From the NCBI GenBank assembly GCA_020350305.1, contig CP070709.1, positions 1,144,447 through 1,149,686 on the forward strand: a DNA stretch of 5,240 nucleotides. The letters run 5' to 3'. How positions within the stretch are numbered: the stretch's first letter is position 1; each line of letters opens with the position of its first letter. Below the pieces are notes generated by a model, which worked only from the letters and a program-made list of their open reading frames with translations, did no database searches and was not told the DNA's origin. Position numbers and translations under genes: made by a program. This document shows, one piece after another, positions 1-5,240 of this stretch. The stretch comes from Candidatus Bathyarchaeota archaeon (lineage in GTDB: Archaea > Thermoproteota > Bathyarchaeia > Bathyarchaeales > Bathyarchaeaceae).

Positions 1-63
1 AACTGCAACATCTGTCTTCAACTCCTTCGCTTTCACAAGCAAACCCTTCTTGGCCAATTGCAT
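1..63 (-). CDS. Possible 5' end of an unidentified protein gene (partial)
   Basis: A minus-strand reading frame opens after a TGA at about 103-101 and runs off the left edge of the window. From the ATG at 63 it reads MQLAKKGLLVKAKELKTDVAV, a lysine-rich, amphipathic-looking start. An in-frame GTG lies two codons upstream. The sequence just before the ATG (AGGGTG, ending about three bases before it) could pair with the archaeal 16S tail, and an A/T-rich TATA-like stretch (ACTTAAAATAA, about 107-117) lies some 45 bases upstream. It would follow cooC in the same direction, so it could belong to the same metabolic neighbourhood. Only 21 codons are visible and I recognise no family. A competing minus-strand frame from an ATG at 106 is also open to the edge but lacks a Shine-Dalgarno motif. 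This is a weak call. Confidence 0.25.
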   Translation of the reverse strand, partial: MQLAKKGLLVKAKELKTDVAV

Positions 64-228
64 ACACACCCTGTGAATCTTGAAGCTGTAAGAGTAGATT
101 CAACATTATTTTAAGTTTTCTAAATTCCCGAGAAAAAGAACTCAGAACTCGCAGAGGGATCAATCGAAACAGGGGATTACTACTATATTAGAAAGTCATT
201 AGGAAGAATACGCTGTTGACCAGAGGCA
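64..228. other. Intergenic gap after cooC
   Basis: No supported gene or RNA lies here. On the minus strand a short T-tract (TTCTTTTTCT at about 131-140) about 90 bases after the cooC stop could contribute to archaeal termination, and ACTTAAAATAA at about 107-117 could be a TATA-like box for the truncated frame at the left edge. A tandem 7-base repeat (AGAACTC twice, 137-150) is also present. Confidence 0.3.
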
Positions 229-1005
229 TTATGCTCTTTGCATAAGTTTCTTGCCGAGCTCCGCAATAGATCGAATCGCCTTTGATTGTTCGTTTCCAAT
301 TGGGGTTTTCCCCTGCGTTTCCGCCTGCAGGACTCCCTGGTCGAAGGGTATAAGATCGAGCAGAAGCATGTCGTTATTTTCTGCGAATTTTCTGATAGAA
401 TCTGCTTCAACTTCGTTGGCTACCTTGTTTCCCACAAGAAAAATCTGTTTAATACCAGCGTCTTCAGCCAAGTTATAGATTCTTCTTGCGATTTCCAGCG
501 ATTTCACAGTGGGGTTTGTCACAACCAACATTGTGTCCACATGTCTTGCCGTTCCTCTACCCAAATGTTCAATGCCCGCCTCCATATCCACAACAACTGC
601 TTCATCATGTTCTACGATTAGGTGGCGAAGCAAAGCTCGAATGACAGCATTTGCAGGGCAAGTACATCCAGAGCCCACCGACTTCACGGTGCTCATTACA
701 ACAAGGTTTACTCCATATGGCGTTTCAACTGAAAAATCGTGAACAACATCGTCAACTGCAAAAGAAAGCCGATAGACGCCGGAAAACGTTGTTCCAGTCT
801 TCGACTCGATCAGAGGTTTGTTTTCGGATATAGGCACTATTTCACGTGCCTTTTCCAAGGGAAGACCTAGCGTCAAAGCTAGATTTGGAGAAGGATCTGC
901 GTCGATAGCAATTGTTTTGAAGCCTTTCTTAGCGAAGGAATACGCTAGGGCCCCAGCAACTAAGGTTTTGCCTACTCCACCTTTCCCAGAGACAGCGATT
1001 TTCAT
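229..1005 (-). CDS. cooC: CooC-type CODH nickel-insertion ATPase (MinD/ParA-like P-loop)
   Basis: The 258-residue product is a SIMIBI-class, MinD-like ATPase of the CooC family. Known members couple ATP hydrolysis and dimer rearrangement to nickel insertion into the C-cluster of carbon monoxide dehydrogenase in the cytoplasm. Visible motifs are the deviant Walker A GKGGVGKT at residues 7-14 with signature Lys8, the switch I DADP at 35-38, the metal-binding Cys-x-Cys pair C114/C116 in SGCTCPANA, a Walker B-like VVVDMEAG at 137-144 followed by IEHLGRGTA, and the nucleotide-base motif GNKV at 192-195. The CxC motif separates CooC from plain MinD or ParA proteins. I chose the ATG at 1005 because GAAGGA (1012-1017) lies 6 bases before it and the protein then begins MKIAVSGKGG, as relatives do. 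An in-frame ATG at 1029 would add eight residues that overlap this ribosome site. The gene follows cooT by 49 bases and is probably co-transcribed. CODH itself is not in the window. A related nickel/Fe-S loading ATPase for CODH/ACS (AcsF-like) is the main alternative. Confidence 0.9.
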   Translation of the reverse strand: MKIAVSGKGGVGKTLVAGALAYSFAKKGFKTIAIDADPSPNLALTLGLPLEKAREIVPISENKPLIESKTGTTFSGVYRLSFAVDDVVHDFSVETPYGVNLVVMSTVKSVGSGCTCPANAVIRALLRHLIVEHDEAVVVDMEAGIEHLGRGTARHVDTMLVVTNPTVKSLEIARRIYNLAEDAGIKQIFLVGNKVANEVEADSIRKFAENNDMLLLDLIPFDQGVLQAETQGKTPIGNEQSKAIRSIAELGKKLMQRA

Positions 1006-1011
1006 AAGTGT

Positions 1012-1017
1012 TCCTTC
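1012..1017 (-). promoter_or_regulatory. Ribosome binding site that sets the cooC start
   Basis: The minus strand reads GAAGGA here, 6 bases before the ATG at 1005. It falls inside the reading frame if the upstream ATG at 1029 were used, so it argues for the shorter protein. Confidence 0.6.
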
Positions 1018-1054
1018 AAGCTTCAACATTCAGTTTGCAGGGCTATCTATTTAG

Positions 1055-1237
1055 TTATTTTGATGAAGCAATTGTTAGCCGCTCGGAACCTACGTCAATC
1101 TCCACAATTCTACAGTTTTCAAATGTTTTGGAAGCACCCAAGACGTCCTTTACAAACACTTTGTCTGCTTCAACTTTTGCGTAGATTACGTCCTTGTAAA
1201 CGATTTCTTTTCCAAGAAAAACGGTAAACTCGCACAT
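1055..1237 (-). CDS. cooT: CooT family nickel-binding CODH accessory protein
   Basis: The 60-residue product matches the CooT family in size and layout. It opens MCEF, continues with alternating short beta-strand-like segments (TVFLGKEIVYKDVIYAKVEADKV), then has a VKDVLG turn and an EIDVGSERLTI end. Known CooT, studied in Rhodospirillum rubrum, is a small homodimeric cytoplasmic protein that binds nickel through the conserved Cys2 and takes part in nickel delivery to carbon monoxide dehydrogenase. Cys2 is present here, and the conserved MC-start fixes the initiation codon at 1237. A second cysteine, in the ENCRIVEID segment (Cys42), is not one I know to be conserved. No strong Shine-Dalgarno motif precedes the ATG, and the predicted transcript leader is only about ten bases, so translation may be nearly leaderless. 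The gene is first in a likely cooT-cooC operon. CooT-like proteins also occur in archaea with unproven roles, so the nickel function rests on family resemblance and on cooC next door. Confidence 0.82.
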   Translation of the reverse strand: MCEFTVFLGKEIVYKDVIYAKVEADKVFVKDVLGASKTFENCRIVEIDVGSERLTIASSK

Positions 1238-1266
1238 GTTAGATCAACTCAAGCTAGGAGAAAAAT

Positions 1267-1280
1267 CTAATATAAAACTT
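1267..1280 (-). promoter_or_regulatory. TATA-like promoter for cooT-cooC
   Basis: The minus strand reads AAGTTTTATATTAG. The TATA core TTTTATATTA (1268-1277) is centred about 36 bases before the cooT ATG. With the usual archaeal spacing of about 25 bases, transcription would start near 1247, giving a leader of about ten bases. This agrees with the lack of a clear Shine-Dalgarno motif before cooT. Read from sequence only. Confidence 0.5.
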
Positions 1281-1353
1281 ATGCCAATGCTGTCAAATTG
1301 CCAGAGCTTACCAGATTTAAGGACAAAAGCCCAAGAACTGAACTAGTGCTGCT

Positions 1354-1372
1354 TCACGCGATATATGCGTGA
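1354..1372 (-). terminator. Hairpin immediately after the acsA stop codon
   Basis: TCACGC at 1354-1359 and GCGTGA at 1367-1372 are perfect inverted repeats with a seven-base loop (GATATAT), starting one base after the acsA stop codon at 1374-1376. No T-run follows on the minus strand, so this is not a standard intrinsic terminator. The first T-rich patch (TTTT at about 1325-1328) lies some 25 bases beyond. It may protect the 3' end of the acsA message, assist termination or be chance. Confidence 0.35.
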
Positions 1373-1373
1373 G

Positions 1374-3302
1374 TTATTGGCCCATTATTTTTTTGAATTC
1401 GTTGTATGCGTGTTTTGCTTCTTCTACTGAAGCCTTGTCTTCTAATGTTGTAGTGTCGCCTACTGGCTTGTCTGAAACCAGTGCCTTCAAAACTCTCCTC
1501 ATGATTTTACCGCTTCTTGTTTTTGGAAGCTTTGAAACGAAGTATATTTCTTCGGGTGCTGCCACAGGACCAATCGTTTTTCTTAAGTGCCCTTTCAATT
1601 TCTTCTTCAACTCCTCGCTTGGACTATAGCCTTGTCTTAGGACGGCAAAAACCACGATTGCTTCACCCTTGATTGCATGAGGCTTGCCGATTACTGCAGC
1701 CTCTGCTACTGCGACATGAGATACCATTGCACTTTCCAATTCCATAGTGCCCATTCGGTGACCTGCTATCTTTAAAACTTCATCTGCTCTGCCTAAAAGC
1801 CAGAAATATCCATCCTTGTCCTTCATGCAATAGTCCCCGGCATAGTAAATGTTTGGGAATCTAGACCAATAGGTTTGCTTGTAACGCTCAGGATCCTTGT
1901 ATAGTGTCATGAACATGCCAGGCCAAGGTTTCTTTATGACTATATAGCCTCTCACACCTGGAGATACAGGGTTGCCCTTGTCATCTACTACATCGGCATC
2001 TATGCCAGGTAATGGGAATGTTGCTGACCCAGGTTTAAGAGGAACAAGTCCTATACCAGGTGCTGGTGAAATCATCACACCTCCTGTTTCAGTTTGCCAC
2101 CAAGTGTCTACTATAGGACAACGTTCTCCACCTATGTGGTTGAAATACCACATCCATGCTTCTGGATTTATTGACTCTCCTACACTGCCTAATATCGTCA
2201 GGCTACTTAAATCGTGTTTCTTGACCCATTCCTCGCCATATCTCATGAACATGCGTATGGCTGTTGGCGACGTGTAAAATATTGTTACCTTATATTTCTC
2301 GATTAATTCCCACCATCTGTCGGGTTTTGGATAGTCAGGTGCTCCTTCATATATAACTATGGATGCTCCATGCATTAATGGTGCATAAACGATTGAACTG
2401 TGTCCGGTTACCCATCCAACATCAGCTGTGCACCAGTAAACACTGTCTTCTTGCAAGTCAAAGACCCATTTATAAATACAGTATATGTAGGTCAGATAAC
2501 CTCCTGTGCTGTGGACTATGCCCTTTGGTTTGCCTGTTGTGCCTGATGTATAAAGAATGTAAAGTGGGTGAGAGCTTTCGATTGGTAGTGGAGAAACATC
2601 CTTCCCTGTGGTTTTTATGATTTCATCGTACCATATGTCCCTTCCTTCTGTCATCTTGATCTCTTGACCTGTTCTCTTTACAACTATCACCTTTTCTACT
2701 GAACGTGTTTTTCCCACAGCCACATCAGCTGTCTCTTTTAAGGGTATGATTTTTCCTCTTCTAAACCCGCCGTCTGCTGTTATGAGCACCTTTGCTTCGG
2801 TGTCATTTATGCGGTCTGCCAGAGCCATTGAGCTAAATCCGGAAAACACCACAGTGTGTATTGCACCTATTCTCGCTGTCGCCAACATTGCGACAGCTAG
2901 TTCCGGTATCATCGGCAAATAAAGGGCTACGCGATCTCCGTCCTTTATGCCTAGTTTCTGAAGTGCAGATGCTAGACGATTCACTTCTCTATAAAGCTGC
3001 GAGTAACTTAGCGTCCTTTCTTCACCTTTTTCTCCTTCCCAGTATATTGCGACTTTGTTTCTTCTCCAGCTTTTCAGGTGTCTATCGACGCACAAGTAGG
3101 AAGCATTTAGCATTCCGCCAGGAAACCATTTTGCAAAGGGCGGATCCCAGTCGAGGACTTTATCCCATGTTCTGAACCATTCAAGCTTTCTTGCTTCCTG
3201 CCCCCAAAACTCTTCTATATCGTCCAGTGACTTCTTGTATATGTCCATGTACCTTTTTATTGGCCAATATCTCAGCTCAACTGGAAGAGATTCTGTCCGC
3301 AT
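1374..3302 (-). CDS. acsA: Acetyl-CoA synthetase, AMP-forming
   Basis: The 642-residue product has the full length usual for AMP-forming acetate-CoA ligase, which makes acetyl-CoA from acetate, ATP and CoA through an acetyl-adenylate in the cytoplasm. The N-terminal ACS domain ([22 protein letters not shown]) is followed by the ATP loop [11 protein letters not shown] at 251-261, [11 protein letters not shown] at 292-302, and [10 protein letters not shown] at 399-408. Trp402 corresponds to the Trp414 of Salmonella Acs that limits the pocket to acetate. Val298, Thr299 and Val374 match the other pocket residues. Asp490 (YAGD) contacts the ribose, and [13 protein letters not shown] at 504-516 holds the domain-swivel hinge. 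The C-terminal [11 protein letters not shown] carries catalytic Lys599, the site acetylated in regulated bacterial enzymes. The ATG at 3302 is supported by GGAAGGT (3310-3316) seven bases upstream. The gene is separated from mdh by 119 bases and has its own TATA-like box. In archaea this enzyme usually assimilates acetate. Propionate activity cannot be excluded. Confidence 0.96.
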   Translation of the reverse strand: MRTESLPVELRYWPIKRYMDIYKKSLDDIEEFWGQEARKLEWFRTWDKVLDWDPPFAKWFPGGMLNASYLCVDRHLKSWRRNKVAIYWEGEKGEERTLSYSQLYREVNRLASALQKLGIKDGDRVALYLPMIPELAVAMLATARIGAIHTVVFSGFSSMALADRINDTEAKVLITADGGFRRGKIIPLKETADVAVGKTRSVEKVIVVKRTGQEIKMTEGRDIWYDEIIKTTGKDVSPLPIESSHPLYILYTSGTTGKPKGIVHSTGGYLTYIYCIYKWVFDLQEDSVYWCTADVGWVTGHSSIVYAPLMHGASIVIYEGAPDYPKPDRWWELIEKYKVTIFYTSPTAIRMFMRYGEEWVKKHDLSSLTILGSVGESINPEAWMWYFNHIGGERCPIVDTWWQTETGGVMISPAPGIGLVPLKPGSATFPLPGIDADVVDDKGNPVSPGVRGYIVIKKPWPGMFMTLYKDPERYKQTYWSRFPNIYYAGDYCMKDKDGYFWLLGRADEVLKIAGHRMGTMELESAMVSHVAVAEAAVIGKPHAIKGEAIVVFAVLRQGYSPSEELKKKLKGHLRKTIGPVAAPEEIYFVSKLPKTRSGKIMRRVLKALVSDKPVGDTTTLEDKASVEEAKHAYNEFKKIMGQ

Positions 3303-3309
3303 GTTCTTA

Positions 3310-3316
3310 ACCTTCC
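3310..3316 (-). promoter_or_regulatory. Ribosome binding site of acsA
   Basis: The minus strand reads GGAAGGT, seven bases before the ATG at 3302. It supports that codon as the start and implies a transcript leader, so transcription must begin upstream of it. Confidence 0.55.
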
Positions 3317-3348
3317 GAATAAGTCTCGCGATTTAAACAATTTTTCGT

Positions 3349-3356
3349 CATATATG
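3349..3356 (-). promoter_or_regulatory. TATA-like promoter candidate for acsA
   Basis: CATATATG lies about 50 bases before the acsA ATG, in an A/T-rich stretch. Archaeal spacing would place the transcript start near 3328, leaving a leader of about 25 bases that includes the Shine-Dalgarno motif. A second A/T-rich run (TTGTTTAAAT, 3331-3340) is too close to the gene, since its start point would fall at or past the ribosome site. A perfect ATGCATGCAT palindrome sits about 24 bases upstream of the box. Confidence 0.4.
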
Positions 3357-3372
3357 TTTCTTTGGGTTTCAA

Positions 3373-3382
3373 ATGCATGCAT
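3373..3382. repeat. Perfect 10-bp palindrome ATGCATGCAT upstream of acsA
   Basis: The ten bases equal their own reverse complement. The site lies between the mdh stop and the acsA TATA-like box, centred about 24 bases upstream of that box, where archaeal activators often bind. It shares the word ATGCATG with the palindrome at 4510-4519 between mdh and pgk. A regulatory role is an inference from position only. Confidence 0.3.
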
Positions 3383-3421
3383 CGTGTGGTTGCAATCGGT
3401 GAAGCCATAGCTATCCCAGCG

Positions 3422-4351
3422 TTACCCATTGACAGTTTCTTTGCTCGCATGCATATTCGTCGTGTCTCTTATGATTGAAGCTGACTTTCTAAACTGTCTC
3501 TTGGCTTCAGGGCTTAATTCGAGTTCTAGAATTCTTTCAACACCATTCTTTCCAAGAACAACGGGTACACCAATGGAGATATCTGAAAGACCATATTCTC
3601 CCTGTAGGAAAGTGGAAACACTCATTACCCTGTTTCTGCCCCTCAAGACAGCGTCGACGGTGATAGCTATTACGACTGCTGGTGCATATGTTGTGGCGCC
3701 CTTTAGCTTTATGACGTCAGCACCAGAGGTTCTGGTAAGGTTCACTATTTTCTCAATCTGCTCTTTTTTGAGCAAATCTTTTACTGGTATTCCTGAAACG
3801 GTGGCATAGTCCACGAGGGGGACCATGGAATCCCCATGCTCTCCTATGACCAAAGCACGAATATCCTCTCTAGAAACATTTAGCTCAGTTGCTATGTAAG
3901 ATCTGAAGCGCATGGTGTCAAGGATGTTTCCTATTCCAAAAACTCTGTTCCTCTCAAAGCCTGATTCTTTGTAGGCTACGTAAGTCATTGTGTCAACGGG
4001 GTTCGTCACAACCATGAGCTTACATTCAGGAGCGTATTTCACAACTTCTTTCACCACAGATTTCACTATTTTGGAATTCACATTAATAAGGTCAAGACGT
4101 GTCATTCCGGGTTTTCTTCCTGCACCCGCAACAATAACCGTGACCTCCGAACCTTCCATTCTACTGAAATCGTTGGTTCCCTTGACGTTGCCATCAAATT
4201 CTATTGCCGGCGCGGCTTGCATCATATCCAGTGCTTCGCCTTTAGCCAACTCTCCAGAAATGTCTATGAGAACAACATCGCTAATTCCGAGTCTTAGAAT
4301 ATCAAATGCCGAAGCGCTTCCTACCTTCCCTGCCCCTATGATCGAAATCAT
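3422..4351 (-). CDS. mdh: Malate dehydrogenase (LDH/MDH superfamily)
   Basis: The 309-residue product is a complete NAD(P)-dependent malate dehydrogenase, interconverting malate and oxaloacetate in the cytoplasm. The Rossmann loop GAGKVG is at 6-11. Asp30 at the end of the second strand (VVLIDIS) favours NAD over NADP. The mobile loop GRKPGMTR at 78-85 carries Arg79, the residue that selects oxaloacetate where lactate dehydrogenases have Gln, and Arg85. Asn117 (TNPVD), Asp145 and Arg148 (ILDTMRFR), and catalytic His172 (GEHGDS) complete the active site. The ATG at 4351 leads directly into the first beta strand and has AGGT five bases upstream. The length is that of short, tetrameric LDH-like archaeal and bacterial malate dehydrogenases. 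It lies in the same direction as acsA, 119 bases upstream, and diverges from pgk. With these neighbours it likely serves a partial citrate cycle or the malate-oxaloacetate step of gluconeogenesis. Lactate dehydrogenase is unlikely because of Arg79. Confidence 0.95.
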   Translation of the reverse strand: MISIIGAGKVGSASAFDILRLGISDVVLIDISGELAKGEALDMMQAAPAIEFDGNVKGTNDFSRMEGSEVTVIVAGAGRKPGMTRLDLINVNSKIVKSVVKEVVKYAPECKLMVVTNPVDTMTYVAYKESGFERNRVFGIGNILDTMRFRSYIATELNVSREDIRALVIGEHGDSMVPLVDYATVSGIPVKDLLKKEQIEKIVNLTRTSGADVIKLKGATTYAPAVVIAITVDAVLRGRNRVMSVSTFLQGEYGLSDISIGVPVVLGKNGVERILELELSPEAKRQFRKSASIIRDTTNMHASKETVNG

Positions 4352-4356
4352 AGTCT

Positions 4357-4362
4357 ACCTAA
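4357..4362 (-). promoter_or_regulatory. Ribosome binding site of mdh
   Basis: The minus strand reads TTAGGT, five bases before the ATG at 4351. Its last base belongs to the TAG stop codon (4355-4357) of a possible 20-codon leader frame, so the site could be passed by ribosomes translating that frame. Confidence 0.5.
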
Positions 4363-4509
4363 GACTTGTTTTGTTTAAAATAATTTGCCACACACATGCA
4401 CGCGCCAATGTATACATGCTGCGACCCCCCTCTAGAACCTAAAGGAGGATCACCGATATTCAAAATTATTTCACGTATCTTCTATGAACAGGAAAAGTCT
4501 CACATTTGA

Positions 4510-4519
4510 ACATGCATGT
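4510..4519. repeat. Perfect 10-bp palindrome ACATGCATGT
   Basis: The site equals its own reverse complement and contains two overlapping inverted copies of ACATGC, a word found twice more toward mdh (4394-4399 and 4414-4419). It is centred 29 bases from the 14-bp palindrome. A transcription factor site is possible but unproven. Confidence 0.35.
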
Positions 4520-4536
4520 CATATTGTCTAAATGGT

Positions 4537-4550
4537 TCTCTAGCTAGAGA
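4537..4550. repeat. Perfect 14-bp palindrome TCTCTAGCTAGAGA upstream of pgk
   Basis: All 14 bases pair with their reverse complement with no spacer, so it suits a homodimeric DNA-binding protein better than an RNA hairpin. It is centred about 36 bases upstream of the pgk TATA-like box. A further TAGAGA copy follows at 4553-4558, giving a direct repeat of the right half-site. Confidence 0.45.
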
Positions 4551-4575
4551 GTTAGAGACAGGCTTATAGGTAAAG

Positions 4576-4583
4576 CATAAAAG
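4576..4583 (+). promoter_or_regulatory. TATA-like promoter candidate for pgk
   Basis: CATAAAAG lies about 50 bases before the pgk ATG, preceded by a purine-rich GGTAAAG that could act as a B-recognition element. Archaeal spacing puts the transcript start near 4605 and leaves a leader of about 24 bases that includes the Shine-Dalgarno motif. Confidence 0.4.
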
Positions 4584-4618
4584 ACTGAAGTCAAAAGAAG
4601 TATTTTTCTATAGCAGTT

Positions 4619-4625
4619 AGGTGAT
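4619..4625 (+). promoter_or_regulatory. Strong archaeal ribosome binding site of pgk
   Basis: AGGTGAT is a full complement to the archaeal 16S tail ATCACCT. The overlapping ATG at 4624 ends after two codons at a TGA, so the ATG at 4629, five bases after AGGTG, must be the true start. The overlap of the motif with this false start is a small oddity. Confidence 0.65.
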
Positions 4626-4628
4626 GGC

Positions 4629-5240
4629 ATGACACGTATCTTAACTATGGACGACCTGAACTTCAAAGACAAGGTAGCCTTAGTTAGAGTAGACTTTAAC
4701 TCTCCGATAGATCCTGACAAAAAGAATATTCTAGAAGATACAAGAATCCGAGTTCATGGCGAGACTACGATAAAAGAACTTTCTCAAAAAGGTGCTAAAG
4801 TTGTAATACTTGCTCATCAAGGGAGACCAGGCGAACCTGACTTCATTCCTCTCAAGCAACATGCAAAAGCTCTCAGCAGAATCCTTGGTAAATCAGTAGA
4901 ATACGTAAACGATCTGTTTGGAGAAAAAGCGCAAGATGCTATTAAAGCTTTGAAAAGCGGAGAAATTCTCGTTCTGGAAAATGTTCGAACATTCCCTAAC
5001 GAACGGAAGAAAGGCCCTCCTGAAAAACATGCAGAATCAGAGTTTGTGAAAAGACTTGCGCCATTTGCAGACGTATTTGTCAGCGACGCCTTTGCCGCTG
5101 CTCACAGAGCTCATGTATCCATAGTAGGATTTACGGCAGTGCTTCCCAGCGTCGCCGGTCGCATCATGGAGAGAGAACTCAAGGCATTGAGCAAAGCGGT
5201 TGAGAAACCTGAAAAGCCTTGTATCTACATTCTTGGAGGA
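4629..5240 (+). CDS. pgk: Phosphoglycerate kinase, archaeal type (5' half, runs off the right edge)
   Basis: The visible 204 residues form the N-terminal, 3-phosphoglycerate-binding domain of phosphoglycerate kinase, which transfers phosphate between 1,3-bisphosphoglycerate and ADP in glycolysis and gluconeogenesis. Motifs in order are RVDFNSP at 20-26 (Arg20, Asp22, Asn24), DTRIR at 37-41, AHQGRPG at 62-68, VLENVRTFPNE at 115-125, VSDAFAAAHRAH at 151-162, AGRIMERELKAL at 176-187, and YILGG at 200-204, where the hinge and nucleotide domain begin. AHQGRP in place of bacterial SHLGRP, and the NVRTFPNE variant, resemble archaeal enzymes. The full protein should be a little over 400 residues, so about half is missing. 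The ATG at 4629 has a strong Shine-Dalgarno motif. An in-frame ATG at 4647 would drop six residues but has no such support. The gene diverges from mdh and shares its intergenic region. Confidence 0.95.
   Translation, partial: MTRILTMDDLNFKDKVALVRVDFNSPIDPDKKNILEDTRIRVHGETTIKELSQKGAKVVILAHQGRPGEPDFIPLKQHAKALSRILGKSVEYVNDLFGEKAQDAIKALKSGEILVLENVRTFPNERKKGPPEKHAESEFVKRLAPFADVFVSDAFAAAHRAHVSIVGFTAVLPSVAGRIMERELKALSKAVEKPEKPCIYILGG

Larger units (their letters stand above)
4352..4628. promoter_or_regulatory. Divergent mdh-pgk intergenic control region
   Basis: This 277-base gap holds the promoters of two divergent genes and no recognisable RNA gene. Toward mdh (minus strand) there are three A/T-rich candidates: TTTTAAAC at 4373-4380, too close to leave room for the Shine-Dalgarno motif; GTATACATT near 4407-4415; and a broad A/T stretch at about 4456-4470 that would give a longer leader. 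I cannot decide among them. Toward pgk a TATA-like box sits at 4576-4583. Between the two sets are a C6 tract at 4425-4430, a perfect 10-bp palindrome at 4510-4519, a perfect 14-bp palindrome at 4537-4550, and ACATGC words at 4394 and 4414. Confidence 0.5.

Noticed and set aside
137..150. Tandem repeat of AGAACTC
   Set aside because: Only two 7-base copies, not seen elsewhere in the window. No CRISPR-like or transposon-like structure is present.
183..410. 75-codon minus-strand frame overlapping the cooC 3' end
   Set aside because: It is an alternative frame of cooC with basic, low-quality composition and no motif.
1006..1029. Longer CooC start adding eight residues
   Set aside because: The Shine-Dalgarno motif for the inner ATG lies inside this extension, and family members begin just before the Walker A strand.
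3990..4442. 150-codon open frame on the plus strand opposite mdh
   Set aside because: It is antisense to a well-supported malate dehydrogenase, shows no recognisable domain and lacks a ribosome site. The other long plus-strand frames within 251-3809 are rejected for the same reason.
4441..4454. AAAGGAGGATCACC, which resembles a strong Shine-Dalgarno motif and also part of a 16S rRNA 3' end
   Set aside because: No start codon lies at usable distance on the plus strand (the next ATG, at 4484, opens only 15 codons), and no other rRNA sequence surrounds it. Most likely chance.
1..5240. Previously undescribed defence, mobile or biosynthetic system
   Set aside because: All complete genes belong to known metabolic or maturation families, and intergenic gaps are short with no transposase, integrase, toxin-antitoxin, CRISPR, tRNA or attachment-site signature.

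Overview
This window looks like a stretch of archaeal chromosome carrying central carbon metabolism. The evidence is an archaeal-type phosphoglycerate kinase, start sites preceded by archaeal Shine-Dalgarno motifs (AGGTGAT, GGAAGGT, AGGT), A/T-rich TATA-like boxes upstream of several genes, and a CooT/CooC pair for maturing nickel carbon monoxide dehydrogenase (CODH). Base composition is moderate, by eye somewhat below 50% G+C. A Bathyarchaeia-like or methanogen-related lineage using the Wood-Ljungdahl pathway would fit, but the lineage is an inference and cannot be fixed from this sequence alone.

Layout from left to right: (1) positions 1-63, a possible truncated minus-strand gene start that I do not recognise, then a short intergenic gap; (2) 229-1237, two minus-strand genes transcribed in the order cooT then cooC, with one TATA-like box in front of cooT; (3) 1374-3302, a full-length AMP-forming acetyl-CoA synthetase (acsA) on the minus strand, with a small hairpin directly after its stop codon and its own promoter-like element upstream; (4) 3422-4351, a malate dehydrogenase of the LDH/MDH family on the minus strand; (5) 4352-4628, a 277-base divergent intergenic region with two perfect palindromes and repeated ACATGC words; (6) 4629 to the right edge, the first half of phosphoglycerate kinase (pgk) on the plus strand.

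The genes meet around acetyl-CoA and the C3/C4 branch points. CooC (ATPase) and CooT (small nickel-binding protein) are expected to load nickel into CODH or CODH/acetyl-CoA synthase, which must be encoded elsewhere. AcsA activates acetate to acetyl-CoA. Malate dehydrogenase interconverts malate and oxaloacetate. Pgk serves glycolysis and gluconeogenesis. Together they suggest an anaerobe that can handle acetate and C1 units and feed carbon into gluconeogenesis, although direction of flux cannot be read from sequence.

I found no mobile element, CRISPR array, tRNA or rRNA, and no clear sign of an undescribed multi-gene system. The observations most worth a second look are regulatory: the 14-bp palindrome and ACATGC repeats between mdh and pgk, a possible 20-codon leader ORF ending just before the mdh start, and the hairpin after acsA.
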